Shown: positions 39,192 through 48,423 of the stretch, in pieces | How the letters are laid out: the number at the start of each line of letters is the position of its first letter | Position numbering within the stretch: position 1 is the stretch's first letter | Assembly: GCF_001456115.1 (NCBI RefSeq) | Contig: NZ_CP013264.1 | Span: forward strand, 3,738,501-3,802,500 | From: Sphingobium baderi | GTDB taxonomy: Bacteria > Pseudomonadota > Alphaproteobacteria > Sphingomonadales > Sphingomonadaceae | Length of the DNA: 64,000 bases | Direction of reading: 5' to 3' | Made by a program: the position numbers and the translations under genes | The notes under the pieces: model-generated | Databases searched by the model: none | The model's input: the letters and a program-made list of their open reading frames with translations, nothing else | What the model was told of the DNA's origin: nothing

Positions 39192-39413
39192 ATGCGAGTG
39201 ATTGGTGGGTTGTTGCTGATCGTGCTGCTGATTCTGGCGGCGGGGATCGCGACGGGCTTTATCAACCTGCAAAAGACGCAGGAGGGCAGCCTGCCCGAAA
39301 TCTCCGTCAAGGGCGGCCAGCTTCCCAAATATGACGCCAATGTCGGCAAGGTGGAGATGGGCAGCCGCAACGAAACGGTTGAAGTGCCGACCGTGAACGT
39401 GAAGAAGCCCTGA
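39192..39413 (+). CDS. Small single-pass membrane protein
   Basis: The 73-residue product has one membrane helix (MRVIGGLLLIVLLILAAGIA, residues 3-22) and a polar tail (LPEISVKGGQLPKYDANVG, KVEMGSRNETVEVPTVNVKK). The tail should face the periplasm. AGAGGAGAG precedes the ATG. The tail pattern is seen in other sphingomonad small proteins of unknown role. It lies 40 bases upstream of tadA, same strand. Confidence 0.75.
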   Translation: MRVIGGLLLIVLLILAAGIATGFINLQKTQEGSLPEISVKGGQLPKYDANVGKVEMGSRNETVEVPTVNVKKP

Positions 39414-39452
39414 GCGTTTCATCGGTGCGGGCATCCGTGATAAGGGCGGCGC

Positions 39453-39911
39453 ATGCCGTCGCCCTTTCCCCTGCCCGATCCCATGCGCCGTGCGCTCGAT
39501 CTCGCTTATGCGGCGCAGCAGGCGGATGAAGTGCCGATCGGTGCGGTGGTGACGCTGGACGGGCGCGTCATCGGCGAGGGTGAGAATCGCAACCGGCGCG
39601 ACAATGATCCGACGGCTCATGCAGAGATGGTGGCGATCCGGGAAGCGGCGCGGCGGATCGGCGACTTCCGCCTGACGGGGTGCGATCTGTGGGTGACGCT
39701 GGAGCCGTGCCCGATGTGCGCGGGGGCGATTTCCCATGCCCGGATAGCGCGGCTTTATTACGCCGTGTCGGACCCCAAGGGCGGCGCGGTGGAACAGGGG
39801 CCACGTCTGTTCGCCCAGCCCCAATGCCTGCACCGACCCGAAGTCTATGGCGGACTGGCCGAGGCGGAGGCCTCAGCGTTGCTGCGCGGCTTTTTTGCTG
39901 TCCGGCGCTGA
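39453..39911 (+). CDS. tadA: tRNA-specific adenosine deaminase
   Basis: TadA converts A34 to inosine in the anticodon of tRNA-Arg(ACG). The 152-residue product has the zinc and catalytic motifs PTAHAEMVAIREAA and TLEPCPMCAGAISHARI. IGAVVTLDGRVIGEGENRN and KGGAVEQGPRLFAQ complete the deaminase fold. The last 39 bases overlap the 3' end of the convergent membrane-protein gene. Confidence 0.95.
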   Translation: MPSPFPLPDPMRRALDLAYAAQQADEVPIGAVVTLDGRVIGEGENRNRRDNDPTAHAEMVAIREAARRIGDFRLTGCDLWVTLEPCPMCAGAISHARIARLYYAVSDPKGGAVEQGPRLFAQPQCLHRPEVYGGLAEAEASALLRGFFAVRR

Positions 39912-41774
39912 ATAGTCGATTTTATAGAGCGTGTAGGGCAATTCCGTCCCGCTCCTGATCGTCACGGGATGCAGCCAGCCCGGCACATGGCCGCGCATCA
40001 AATCGGCGTAGAAGCCGCGCGGGCTGCGCGCCTGATAGATGGTTCCTTCGGGGAAATTGGGACAGATCAGCAGATAGGTCGCATGATGCTTTGCCGCGAT
40101 AGGGCGGAAGGCGTCGGCCGGCCCGTCAAAGGCGTGGTGGACGTCCAGTATCACCGCGCCGTTGCGATGATAGGGTCCGGCGACCGCGCTGTGGTGCGTC
40201 GTCGCAATGATGCGCGGGCCAAGGTCGACCATGGTGAAGATGGTGGCGGATGGTAGTCTGTTCATCACCTCCAGCGCGGGGAGGGTGCGGCAACGGCCAT
40301 TGGCTTTCTTGATCGCGTCGGTCCGCGCCTTCGCCTGCGGACGCCAGGGCTTCGGCTTGTTGCCGGTCAGTTCCGCCCAGAGGCGGTTCGCCTGCGGATA
40401 GAGCGGCGCGGCAAAGGCCATGGCAGCCAGCGGCAATATCCCGGCCCAGACGGCGAGGCGGACGAGCGGGCGGGCGTTCAGCATCAGGCCGAGCAGGCGA
40501 TGCGTCATCCATGCGGCAGGCGGGACCGCCATCAACTGCGCCGCCGGACCCGCGCGCAAGGCCCAGAACAGCATCGCCGTGGAAAAGAGCATCATCAGCC
40601 CGACCGTCGCCCATGCCCACAGGCGATCCGCATCCCGCCGAGAATCCCACAAGGCCCACAGCAGGCCGATCAATCCCGCCACCGGCAGCGCCATTAACGG
40701 CACGGCGACATCGCGGCTCTGTGCCATCAGGGGCTTGGCCTCGCGAATATTGGCGAGCCACAGGCGCTCAAGCTCCGGTGAAATCTGATAGGCGCCGCTC
40801 AGGCATTGCGGCCAGTTGAGCCAGGCAAAGGCCGCGACCGCCGCGCCGACCGCCAGCCCCGCCGCAAGCCGCGCCTGCCAGCTTCGCAGCGGCAAAAAGG
40901 TGAGCAGCACCATGCCCGCCGAAGCCGCCGCGAAGATGGCGACCCAGATGGGCGAGATCGCGTCGCACACCATCTGCCGGTTGGCATAGCTGGCGAACAG
41001 CACGAACAGCAGAGAAGTCGCGCCGGTGAGGCTGAGCGCATAGGGCAGCATCCGGCGGCCCGCGCCCTCCTTGAACACCCAGCGCAGGGCGATCAACGCG
41101 CCGCCCGCCGCCAGATAGACGATCATCTCCATGCCGATGGTCAGCGACAGCGCCGTGCTGATCCCCGCGATAATGCCGCCACGCAGCCAGTTGCGGTCGA
41201 CCAGTCCCGCCAGCATCGTGACGGCGAGCGCCAGTTGCCAGCCATGATGGTCGATCCGCATCGGCACGAACATGCTCAGGCCCATCTGCGCGGCGAGCGG
41301 CGCCAGCGCGGCGATGATCCACGCATTGCCCCCCGCCAGCCGCCGCGCGATAAAGCCGAGGCTCAGCATCAAGAGCAGCAGGGGCAGCATCGGCGCGATG
41401 GCGCAGGCCAGCCGGTCGGCCATGCCCTGATCCAGAAAGGCGCGGAAGAACAGCATCAAGCCCGCAATCGGCAAATCCACCAGCCGCGACCAATGGATGT
41501 CGAACCCCTTTGGCGGATCGAGCCGATATTGGCGCAGGTCATACCAGCCCTGCCCCGCCAGCCAGTCCTTCACCTGCACATAACGGATATTGTCGTCCGT
41601 ATCGCTGAGCACAAACCAGTGGATGGCAGACCAGCGACTGACGAGGAAACCCGCCACGATGGCGATCCAGAGGAGCAGGGTCAGCCATTTCCAGTGCTTT
41701 GCGGCATAGTCGGGAAAGCCCGTCGCAAAAGTCGCGATACGGGCGCGCAGGGCTGGCCAGCTTTGCAAGTTCAT
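39873..41774 (-). CDS. Large GT-C-like (STT3-type) integral membrane protein
   Basis: The 633-residue protein has about ten hydrophobic helices. An early loop reads DTDDNIRYVQVKDWLAGQGW then LDPPKGFDIHWSRLVDLP, a pattern found in GT-C glycosyltransferases and oligosaccharyltransferases, with acidic DTDD as the likely metal/catalytic motif. The C-terminal ~150 residues form a soluble periplasmic-type domain. GtrA, a flippase-like protein, is divergently encoded 44 bases away. Transfer of a lipid-linked sugar is a reasonable inference; the acceptor is unknown. Confidence 0.75.
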   Translation of the reverse strand: MNLQSWPALRARIATFATGFPDYAAKHWKWLTLLLWIAIVAGFLVSRWSAIHWFVLSDTDDNIRYVQVKDWLAGQGWYDLRQYRLDPPKGFDIHWSRLVDLPIAGLMLFFRAFLDQGMADRLACAIAPMLPLLLLMLSLGFIARRLAGGNAWIIAALAPLAAQMGLSMFVPMRIDHHGWQLALAVTMLAGLVDRNWLRGGIIAGISTALSLTIGMEMIVYLAAGGALIALRWVFKEGAGRRMLPYALSLTGATSLLFVLFASYANRQMVCDAISPIWVAIFAAASAGMVLLTFLPLRSWQARLAAGLAVGAAVAAFAWLNWPQCLSGAYQISPELERLWLANIREAKPLMAQSRDVAVPLMALPVAGLIGLLWALWDSRRDADRLWAWATVGLMMLFSTAMLFWALRAGPAAQLMAVPPAAWMTHRLLGLMLNARPLVRLAVWAGILPLAAMAFAAPLYPQANRLWAELTGNKPKPWRPQAKARTDAIKKANGRCRTLPALEVMNRLPSATIFTMVDLGPRIIATTHHSAVAGPYHRNGAVILDVHHAFDGPADAFRPIAAKHHATYLLICPNFPEGTIYQARSPRGFYADLMRGHVPGWLHPVTIRSGTELPYTLYKIDYSAPDSKKAAQQR

Positions 41775-41818
41775 GAACGGTGGATTAGACGCTCCGCATC
41801 AAAGCGCAACGGGGACAT

Positions 41819-42238
41819 ATGAAAATCATTCAGCGATTGTCGGCAGAGCAGCAGGCGCTGATGTGGCAGATCGTCCGCTATGGCGTGACGGGGCTGTTCG
41901 TCACGGCCTGTCAGGCGGCGATCTACTGGGTGCTGGCCGCGCCCGTGGGGCTGCATGTGCAGATCGCCAACGGGATCGGCTATATCGCGGCTGTCGCGAT
42001 CGGCTATGCGTCCCACAACGCCTTCACCTTTCGCGGACATGGCGCGGGAGAGGATGGCCATGCGGCGCGAGGCGCGCGGTTCGTCGCCGTATCGCTGGTG
42101 AGCTATGCGCTCAATGCCTTGTGGGTGTGGCTGTGCGTCACGCATATGCAATGGCCGGAATGGTCGCCCATCCCGGCCATGATGTTCGTGACCCCTGCGG
42201 TGGTGTTCCTGCTCAACCGGCAATGGGTATTCCGGTAA
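41819..42238 (+). CDS. GtrA family protein
   Basis: The 139-residue product has four hydrophobic helices (about 20-40, 48-66, 87-105, 115-134) and the GtrA pattern IVRYGVTGLFVTACQAAIYW, ANGIGYIAAVAIGYASHNAF and TPAVVFLLNRQWVF. GtrA proteins are thought to flip undecaprenyl- or decaprenyl-linked sugars. The neighbouring GT-C-like gene fits a shared envelope-glycan pathway. It converges with the LytTR regulator 11 bases later. Confidence 0.9.
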   Translation: MKIIQRLSAEQQALMWQIVRYGVTGLFVTACQAAIYWVLAAPVGLHVQIANGIGYIAAVAIGYASHNAFTFRGHGAGEDGHAARGARFVAVSLVSYALNALWVWLCVTHMQWPEWSPIPAMMFVTPAVVFLLNRQWVFR

Positions 42239-42249
42239 CGCACCGCGCG

Positions 42250-43050
42250 TTAATGGACGAACCGCGCCACCACGTCGCGATAGGAGCGGCTGACCTTCAC
42301 CTGCGCGCCGCTTTCCAGCACTAGGAAACATTCGCCATTGGTGTGGGGCTTCACCTGACGCACCTGCGACAGGTTCACGATGGTCGAGCGGTGGACGCGC
42401 TGGAAATTGCGGGGGTCGAGCCGCTTTTCCAGATCCTTCATCGTTTCGCGCAGGATCAGCGAGTTGTCGGCGGTGTAGATGCACATATAATCGCCCGCCG
42501 CGTCGATCCGTTCGATCGAATCCACGTCGACGCGGAAAATCTGGCCGCGATCCTTGATGTTGATGAGCTTTTCGAAGCGGTTGGACGCGGGCGCATCCTC
42601 GTCCGATGCAAAGTCGTTCATCGCGTCGGGCGCGACTTCGGCCAGCACTTCGCGCAGTTTTTCGACTTCCTGCACCTGCCGCTTTTCGGACAGGCGCTGG
42701 CGCACGCGGTCGAGCGCGTCGGCAAGGCGGCCTTCCTCCACCGGTTTCATCAGGTAATCGACCGCCTGCGCCTCGAACGCGCGGATCGCATGGTCGCTAT
42801 AGGCCGTCACGAAGATGAAAAGCGGGGGTTCGACCTCCATCATGCCCTGAACGACGGAAAAGCCGTCAAATCCGGGCATCTGAATGTCAAGGAACACAAG
42901 GTCGGGTTTATGCGTCTTTATGGCGCGAATGGCTTCACGGCCATTGCTGCAGGTTTCAACGATTTCAACATCCTCATGCGCTTCCAGACGCAGCTTGAGG
43001 CCCTGAATAGCCAGGCTTTCGTCGTCGACGAGGATCGTTCTGATGGTCAT
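42250..43050 (-). CDS. LytTR-family response regulator
   Basis: The 266-residue product has a receiver domain (ILVDDESLAIQGLKLRL, phosphoacceptor Asp in LVFLDIQMPGFDG, FVTAYSDHAIRAFE, DYLMKPVEEGRL) and a C-terminal LytTR DNA-binding domain (IERIDAAGDYMCIYT, FQRVHRSTIVNLSQVR, VLESGAQVKVSRSYRD). The linker between them (about 125-160) is acidic. It overlaps the kinase gene upstream by four bases, so the two form one two-component system. Targets unknown. Confidence 0.94.
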   Translation of the reverse strand: MTIRTILVDDESLAIQGLKLRLEAHEDVEIVETCSNGREAIRAIKTHKPDLVFLDIQMPGFDGFSVVQGMMEVEPPLFIFVTAYSDHAIRAFEAQAVDYLMKPVEEGRLADALDRVRQRLSEKRQVQEVEKLREVLAEVAPDAMNDFASDEDAPASNRFEKLINIKDRGQIFRVDVDSIERIDAAGDYMCIYTADNSLILRETMKDLEKRLDPRNFQRVHRSTIVNLSQVRQVKPHTNGECFLVLESGAQVKVSRSYRDVVARFVH

Positions 43051-44153
43051 GCGGCCACTTTCGATGGTTCATCCAGATTAAGCGGCATTTCGATAATGAC
43101 CGAAAAGCCGCCTGGCGTGGAACGCGTTTCGAAGCTCTGTCGTTCCCCGAAAGCCTGAATAAGCCGATCACGGATATTCGCCAGCCCGACGCCTGTTCCC
43201 GCGCTGACGGGATTGTTCGGGCGCATGGCCCCGTCATTCAATCCCGGACCGCTGTCCGATACGATGATCCGGACGTTTTCACCGGCGGGCTGCGCCGTGA
43301 CGGAGATTTCCGCCCCCTCCTCCTTGGGCGTCACTGCATATTTGATGGCGTTTTCCACCAGCGGCTGAAGCAATAGCGAGGGCAGACGCGCCTGCGCGAC
43401 CGCCGGATCGATGATGAAGACGGGACGCAGCCGGTCCTCGAACCGCATCTTTTCGATTTCGAGATAGAGTTTCAGTGTCTCCACCTCCTGCTCGATCGTC
43501 ACCTGCGCGGTGGGTTCGTTGATCAGCGTGTAGCGCAGGAAGGACGACAGGCGCGAAAGCATCGCATTGGCCCGGTCGGTCTGTTTCAGCAGCACCAGGG
43601 TCGAGATGCTGTTGAGCGTATTGAACAGGAAATGGGGATTGAGCTGATAACGCAGCATCGCCAGTTGCGCGCTGGACGCCTGATTTTCCAGGTGCAGAAG
43701 CTGATCCGCCTGCTCCTCCACGGTCAGGTAGAAATTAATGGCGTAATAGAGCGCCGACCACGCGCCGAGCAGCGTGACGCTGAGATAGAAAGCGCCGAGG
43801 AAAAGCTGGACCCCCGCCGTCCCGCTCGCGCGGTTCTGGGTGGAAAAGACCCAGGCGTCGATAAACGCCACCAGCCCCGCCGCCGCCAGCACCGTGATGA
43901 TCGAAACGCCCCAGGTGATGACGGGCTTCTGCTTCAACAGAAAGCGGAAGATCACCGCGATCAGAAGCGTGACCGAATAACCGCTGACGGTGGAGATCAA
44001 CACCGGGATCAGGCTGGAAAGCGGCTGGCCGTTGGCGACGGTGGAGGAACCGCGCAGCAGGAAGGCCCCGGCCCAGCCCAGCGACTGGAGGTTCCAGAAA
44101 GCGCGATTCTTGTCCGCGAAAAAGGGTTCCGGCTGGATACGAGGCGGTGACAT
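43047..44153 (-). CDS. LytS/YehU-like sensor histidine kinase
   Basis: The 368-residue protein has membrane helices (about 26-44, 48-70, 80-100, 115-140), then the His_kinase domain with YQLNPHFLFNTLNSISTL (phosphoaccepting His) and a HATPase with LLLQPLVENAIKYAV, VRIIVSDSGPGLND and GTGVGLANIRDRL. No large extracellular sensor domain is present, so it likely reads a membrane or intramembrane signal. The stop overlaps the LytTR regulator's ATG. Confidence 0.93.
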   Translation of the reverse strand: MSPPRIQPEPFFADKNRAFWNLQSLGWAGAFLLRGSSTVANGQPLSSLIPVLISTVSGYSVTLLIAVIFRFLLKQKPVITWGVSIITVLAAAGLVAFIDAWVFSTQNRASGTAGVQLFLGAFYLSVTLLGAWSALYYAINFYLTVEEQADQLLHLENQASSAQLAMLRYQLNPHFLFNTLNSISTLVLLKQTDRANAMLSRLSSFLRYTLINEPTAQVTIEQEVETLKLYLEIEKMRFEDRLRPVFIIDPAVAQARLPSLLLQPLVENAIKYAVTPKEEGAEISVTAQPAGENVRIIVSDSGPGLNDGAMRPNNPVSAGTGVGLANIRDRLIQAFGERQSFETRSTPGGFSVIIEMPLNLDEPSKVAA

Positions 44154-44170
44154 CAGGGGCAGACTAAAGC

Positions 44171-44206
44171 ATCATGCGAAAAAGTGGGAACCGGTTTTCG
44201 CAAAAA
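44171..44206. repeat. Alphaproteobacterial extragenic palindrome
   Basis: ATGCGAAAAAGTGGGAACC, then GGTTTTCGCAAAAAAGAT: the arms GCGAAAA and TTTTCGC are inverted around GTGGGAACCGG. It is closely related to the element at 7990-8035. It fills the gap between the sensor kinase and the HxlR gene. Confidence 0.65.
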
Positions 44207-44274
44207 AGATGGCGATCAAAGAACAGTGCCGCGCGATCCGCACCGGGTTCAACGCAGCGGGATCGCGCCGCCCA

Positions 44275-44751
44275 TCAGCCAGCGGCCACTTCCTCCAATG
44301 CCGATACTCCATCCGCGCACAGCCAGACCAGATCCTCGATCGCCAGATCGCGGCCATCATGGGACTGGATCGTCATGCGGCGGATCGGCTGACGGTCGCG
44401 GCTGTCGGCCAGCACCTGGCAGGTTTGCGGACTGCAGCCCCATCTTTCGCCCCATTGACGCAGGGCGACCATGACAGGGGCGAGTTCCTGCCCCTTTGCG
44501 GTCAGACGATATTCGACCTTGCGCCGGTCGCACTGCATGGGCTGGCGGACCATGATACCGTTTTCAACCAGCCGGGCCAGGCGATTGGCAAGGATATTAC
44601 GGGCGATGCCCAGGACGGACTGGAACTCCTCGAAATGCAGGATGCCCGCCATGGCGCCCCGCAAGATCAGGAAGGACCAGCGTTCGCCCATCATCTCCAG
44701 CGCGCTTGGCAGCGCGCATTGCTCCAGGTCCTGCGCCAGATTGTGTCTCAT
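44275..44751 (-). CDS. HxlR family transcriptional regulator
   Basis: The 158-residue product has the HxlR winged helix (CALPSALEMMGERWSFLIL, FEEFQSVLGIARNILANRL, RLVENGIMVRQP, RRKVEYRLTAKGQEL). HxlR proteins often sense thiol or electrophile stress; one or two cysteines are present (CSPQTCQ). The longer frame to 44787 would run into the divergent RelA/SpoT promoter; ATG 44751 (MRHNLAQDLEQ) is preferred. ACGTAA and TTACGT blocks in the 110-base intergenic space may be its operator, but the spacing is long. Confidence 0.88.
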   Translation of the reverse strand: MRHNLAQDLEQCALPSALEMMGERWSFLILRGAMAGILHFEEFQSVLGIARNILANRLARLVENGIMVRQPMQCDRRKVEYRLTAKGQELAPVMVALRQWGERWGCSPQTCQVLADSRDRQPIRRMTIQSHDGRDLAIEDLVWLCADGVSALEEVAAG

Positions 44752-44861
44752 CGTAACAACTCTAACGTAAAGCGCGCTCCGTTGCAAAAGTGCAGCAGAA
44801 TTACGTCAAAATGGGATTTTTTTGTTGCACCACAAGGTGCTTCACGGACAATCGGGAAACG

Positions 44862-46967
44862 ATGTTACGCCAATATGAACTTGTCGAGCGGGTGAAACGC
44901 TATGATCCGGACGCGGATGAAGCGATGATAAACCGCGCCTATGTCTTTTCCGTCCAGAAACACGGGTCGCAAAAACGCGCCAGCGGCGACCCTTATTTCA
45001 GCCATCCGATTGAAGTCGCAGGGATTTTGACCGACTTCAATCTGGACGACCAGACCATCGTGACCGCGTTGCTGCACGACACGATCGAAGACACGCTCGT
45101 CACCTATGAAGAGATTGAGCAGGCGTTCGGCAGGGATGTCGCGCGCATGGTCGACGGTGTCACCAAGCTCAGCAAGATCGAAGCCATGTCGGAAAATGAG
45201 CGAGCGGCAGAAAATCTCCGCAAATTCCTGCTCGCCATGTCGGACGACATCCGCGTGTTGCTGGTGAAGCTGGCCGACCGGCTGCACAATATGCGGACGC
45301 TCCATTTCATCAAGAATGAGGCCAAGCGCCGTCGCATCGCGAAGGAGACGATGGACATATATGCCCCGCTGGCGGAGCGAATCGGCATGTATGACTTCAT
45401 GCGGGAAATGCAGTTGCTCGCCTTCCGGGAACTGGAGCCGGAAGCCTATGACAGCATCACCAAGCGGCTGGAGCAACTGAAGGAAGGCGGCCATGACAAG
45501 GTCGACCGGATCGGCGCGGAACTGCAATTGCTGCTGGGCACCCACGACCTGCCGGTGACGGTATCGGGCCGGGAAAAGCATCCCTATTCCATCTGGAAGA
45601 AGATGCAGGAACGGCACATCAGCTTCGAGCAGTTGACCGACGTGATGGCGTTCCGCGTCATCACGGAAACCACCGCCGACTGTTACAAGGCGCTGGGCGT
45701 GATCCACCAGACCTATAAAATGGTGCCGGGGCGGTTCAAGGACTATATCTCCACCCCCAAGCGCAACGGATACCGTTCGCTGCACACCACCGTCATCCAT
45801 CAGGACAATGCCCGCATCGAGGTGCAGATCCGCAGCCGCGAAATGCATCATGACGCGGAACTGGGGCTGGCGGCGCACTGGGCCTACAAGCAGCGGGGCG
45901 ACGCGAACGATCATCAGGCGGCATGGCTGCGCGATCTGGTCGAAATCCTGGAACAAAGCCAGGATGCGGACGAATTGCTCGAACATACTCGTATGGCGAT
46001 GTATCAGGACCGCATCTTCGCCTTTTCCCCCAAGGGCGAACTGCACCAGTTGCCCAAAGGATCGACGCCGGTCGATTTCGCCTATGCCGTGCACACCTCG
46101 CTCGGCAACCAGACGGTGGGGGCGAAGGTCAATGGCCGGGTCATGCCGCTTCGCACGCAGCTGGAAAATGGCGATCAGGTCGAAATCCTGAAATCCGAAG
46201 GGCAGCAGCCGCAACCGGGCTGGCTGACCTTCGCCATCACCGGCAAGGCGCGGTCTGCCATCCGCCGCTATATCCGCCAGAAGCAACGGGGCGAGGAAAT
46301 CGCGCTCGGCGAAAAACTCTATGAGGAAATCGTCGGCCGCCTCCCTCACGAACTGGCGAGCGAACTGGGCGACAAGGCGGTGGCCGCGGCGCTCAAGCGG
46401 CTGAAGCTGGAGGATCGCGCCGCGCTGATGATCGCCATCGCGACCCATCGCCTGCTGGATTCCGAAGTGATGGAGGCGCTGATCCCCGGTTCCACCAGCG
46501 CGGAAGGCATGGAGGAAGCCCACCCCCGTCAGCACGCGCCCGTGTCGATCCGTGGCCTGACGCCGGGCATTGCCTATCATCTGGGCGAATGCTGCCACCC
46601 GGTGCCGGGCGACCGCATCGTCGGACTGCGCCGGACGGGCGAACCGATTGAGGTGCACACCATCGACTGCAAGGCGCTGGAAGCTGGGCAGGATGCGGAC
46701 TGGGTGGATCTGTCCTGGGACAGCCGGTCAAAGGGCGGGACAGCGCGCCTTTCCGTCATCGTCAAGAACCAGCCGGGCGCTCTGGCGGCCGTCGCCAATG
46801 TGTTCGGCGCGACCAAAGCGAATATCCTCAACCTGCAACTGGTGAACCGCGAAGGGCCGTTCCACACCGACATCATCGACCTGGAAGTGGCCGATGCCCA
46901 GCACCTCAACCGTATCCTGTCCGCGCTGCGGGCGCTGGACGCGGTGGTGCAGGCGGATCGCGTATGA
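44862..46967 (+). CDS. Bifunctional (p)ppGpp synthetase/hydrolase (RelA/SpoT homologue)
   Basis: The 701-residue enzyme makes and degrades (p)ppGpp in the stringent response. Domains in order: HD hydrolase (about 20-170; HPIEVAGIL, TALLHDTIEDT), synthetase (about 230-350; REKHPYSIWKKMQ, GYRSLHTTVI), TGS (about 390-450; IFAFSPKGELHQLP), a zinc-finger/CC region (GECCHPVPGDRIVG) and C-terminal ACT (about 625-700). Both active-site sets look intact, so it is probably the cell's only long RSH. ATG 44862 is chosen over an upstream in-frame start at 44790. rplJ-rplL follows on the same strand. Confidence 0.95.
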   Translation: MLRQYELVERVKRYDPDADEAMINRAYVFSVQKHGSQKRASGDPYFSHPIEVAGILTDFNLDDQTIVTALLHDTIEDTLVTYEEIEQAFGRDVARMVDGVTKLSKIEAMSENERAAENLRKFLLAMSDDIRVLLVKLADRLHNMRTLHFIKNEAKRRRIAKETMDIYAPLAERIGMYDFMREMQLLAFRELEPEAYDSITKRLEQLKEGGHDKVDRIGAELQLLLGTHDLPVTVSGREKHPYSIWKKMQERHISFEQLTDVMAFRVITETTADCYKALGVIHQTYKMVPGRFKDYISTPKRNGYRSLHTTVIHQDNARIEVQIRSREMHHDAELGLAAHWAYKQRGDANDHQAAWLRDLVEILEQSQDADELLEHTRMAMYQDRIFAFSPKGELHQLPKGSTPVDFAYAVHTSLGNQTVGAKVNGRVMPLRTQLENGDQVEILKSEGQQPQPGWLTFAITGKARSAIRRYIRQKQRGEEIALGEKLYEEIVGRLPHELASELGDKAVAAALKRLKLEDRAALMIAIATHRLLDSEVMEALIPGSTSAEGMEEAHPRQHAPVSIRGLTPGIAYHLGECCHPVPGDRIVGLRRTGEPIEVHTIDCKALEAGQDADWVDLSWDSRSKGGTARLSVIVKNQPGALAAVANVFGATKANILNLQLVNREGPFHTDIIDLEVADAQHLNRILSALRALDAVVQADRV

Positions 46968-47189
46968 CCCCTTTTCCGCAAGGGATTGCTTTCCTCCACC
47001 ATCCCTTGTAAAGGGCCGCCACCGGACCCCTTGCGGGTCCACCGTCCGAGACAGTTGGTGAAGGGAATCTGCCCTTCTTAATGTCCAGCCTAGACGGGGA
47101 AAAGTTCTTGCCGGACGGGCCTTTATGCCATGTTCCGGGTCTGCCTGTCTTCGTTGAAGCGATTCGGGCCAGTCGACCTCTCCCCATTC

Positions 47190-47260
47190 GGACCAGTGCC
47201 CCATGCGGCGGCGAAAGCCTTTGCATGGGTTTGTTGTGCGCCGGACCGTCCGGCGCATGA
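47190..47260 (+). ncRNA. Candidate L10 leader (autoregulatory mRNA structure)
   Basis: Two hairpins lie just before rplJ: CCCATGC 47200-47206 with GCATGGG 47223-47229, and TGCGCCGGAC 47237-47246 with GTCCGGCGCA 47248-47257. Ribosomal L10(L12) binds such a leader to repress rplJL in other bacteria. The exact consensus was not checked. The 309-base gap 46968-47276 shows nothing else convincing. Confidence 0.45.
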
Positions 47261-47276
47261 ATATGTGGAGAATGGC

Positions 47277-47792
47277 ATGGATCGTAATCAGAAAGCTGAG
47301 GTCGTTTCCGCGCTGAACGCACATCTGGCAGAGGTCGGTGTGGTCGTCGTGACCCGCAACCTCGGCATGACCGTCGCCCAGTCGACGGACCTGCGCCAGA
47401 AAATGCGCGACGCCGGCGCAACCTTCAAGGTTACGAAAAACCGCCTCGCCAGGATCGCCCTTGAAGGCACCGACTATACCGGCATCAGCGACCTGCTGAC
47501 CGGTCCGGTCGCTCTTGCTTCCTCGGTCGATCCGGTCGCAGCCGCCAAGGTTGCGGTCGAATTCGCGAAAACCAACGACAAGCTTGAGATCGTTGGCGGC
47601 GCGATGGGCGAGACACTGCTGGATGCGAACGGCGTCAAGGCGCTCGCATCGATGCCGTCGCTGGATGAACTGCGTGCGAAGATCGTTGGGCTGCTCGTTG
47701 CGCCCGCGACCAAGCTCGCGACCGTCACCCAGGCGCCGGCAGCGCAGCTCGCGCGGGTTTTCAACGCCTATGCGGAAAAGAACGCGGCCTGA
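47277..47792 (+). CDS. rplJ: 50S ribosomal protein L10
   Basis: The 171-residue product begins [20 protein letters not shown] and has [37 protein letters not shown] and a C-terminal helix for binding L7/L12 dimers. It forms the base of the ribosomal stalk. The preceding sequence is the leader described above. In many genomes rplKA lie directly upstream; here the RelA/SpoT gene does. Confidence 0.97.
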   Translation: MDRNQKAEVVSALNAHLAEVGVVVVTRNLGMTVAQSTDLRQKMRDAGATFKVTKNRLARIALEGTDYTGISDLLTGPVALASSVDPVAAAKVAVEFAKTNDKLEIVGGAMGETLLDANGVKALASMPSLDELRAKIVGLLVAPATKLATVTQAPAAQLARVFNAYAEKNAA

Positions 47793-47881
47793 TTTTTCAG
47801 GCCCGGTCGAAACCGGACATTGTTTCAACGCTAGTTTAAGGGGCCTTCTGGCCCCGCCCAGAAGGGAACAGGTAAAATATT

Positions 47882-48262
47882 ATGGCAGACATTAACGCAC
47901 TGGTCGATCAGCTGTCGGCCCTGACCGTCCTCGAAGCCGCTGAGCTGTCGAAGGCTCTGGAAGAAAAGTGGGGCGTTTCGGCCGCTGCTGCCGTGGCGGT
48001 TGCCGCTCCGGCCGGTGGCGCTGCTGGCGGCGCGCCTGCTGAAGAAGCCAAGGACGAATTCGACGTCGTCCTGACCGGCGACGGCGGCAAGAAGATCAAC
48101 GTCATCAAGGAAGTCCGCGCCATCACCGGCCTGGGTCTGACCGAAGCCAAGGCGCTGGTCGAAGGCGCGCCGAAGGCGATCAAGGAAGGCGTCGGCAAGG
48201 ACGAAGCCGAAAAGCTCAAGAAGCAGCTTGAAGAAGCCGGCGCGACCGTCGAACTCAAGTAA
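47882..48262 (+). CDS. rplL: 50S ribosomal protein L7/L12
   Basis: The 126-residue stalk protein has the N-terminal dimerisation helix ([20 protein letters not shown]), an Ala/Gly hinge ([19 protein letters not shown]) and the factor-binding C-terminal domain ([39 protein letters not shown]). It is 89 bases after rplJ and followed by a strong terminator. rpoB does not follow. Confidence 0.98.
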   Translation: MADINALVDQLSALTVLEAAELSKALEEKWGVSAAAAVAVAAPAGGAAGGAPAEEAKDEFDVVLTGDGGKKINVIKEVRAITGLGLTEAKALVEGAPKAIKEGVGKDEAEKLKKQLEEAGATVELK

Positions 48263-48292
48263 GCTTTCGCTCCGCACCGCGGAGAGAGGATC

Positions 48293-48326
48293 GGGGCGGC
48301 GCCATCATGGCGCCGCCCTTTTCTTT
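48293..48326 (+). terminator. Strong terminator after rplL
   Basis: GGGCGGCGCCA and TGGCGCCGCCC are perfectly paired around TCA, followed by TTTTCTTTT. It ends the rplJL transcript. Confidence 0.93.
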
Positions 48327-48423
48327 TGGAGGATTTCCGTTCACAAACCCGCGATCATGCATGGGCTGCTATTGGCCAATGCGAACATTTACCGAAACAT
48401 AGACATCCGTTCGCCCTGAGGTG

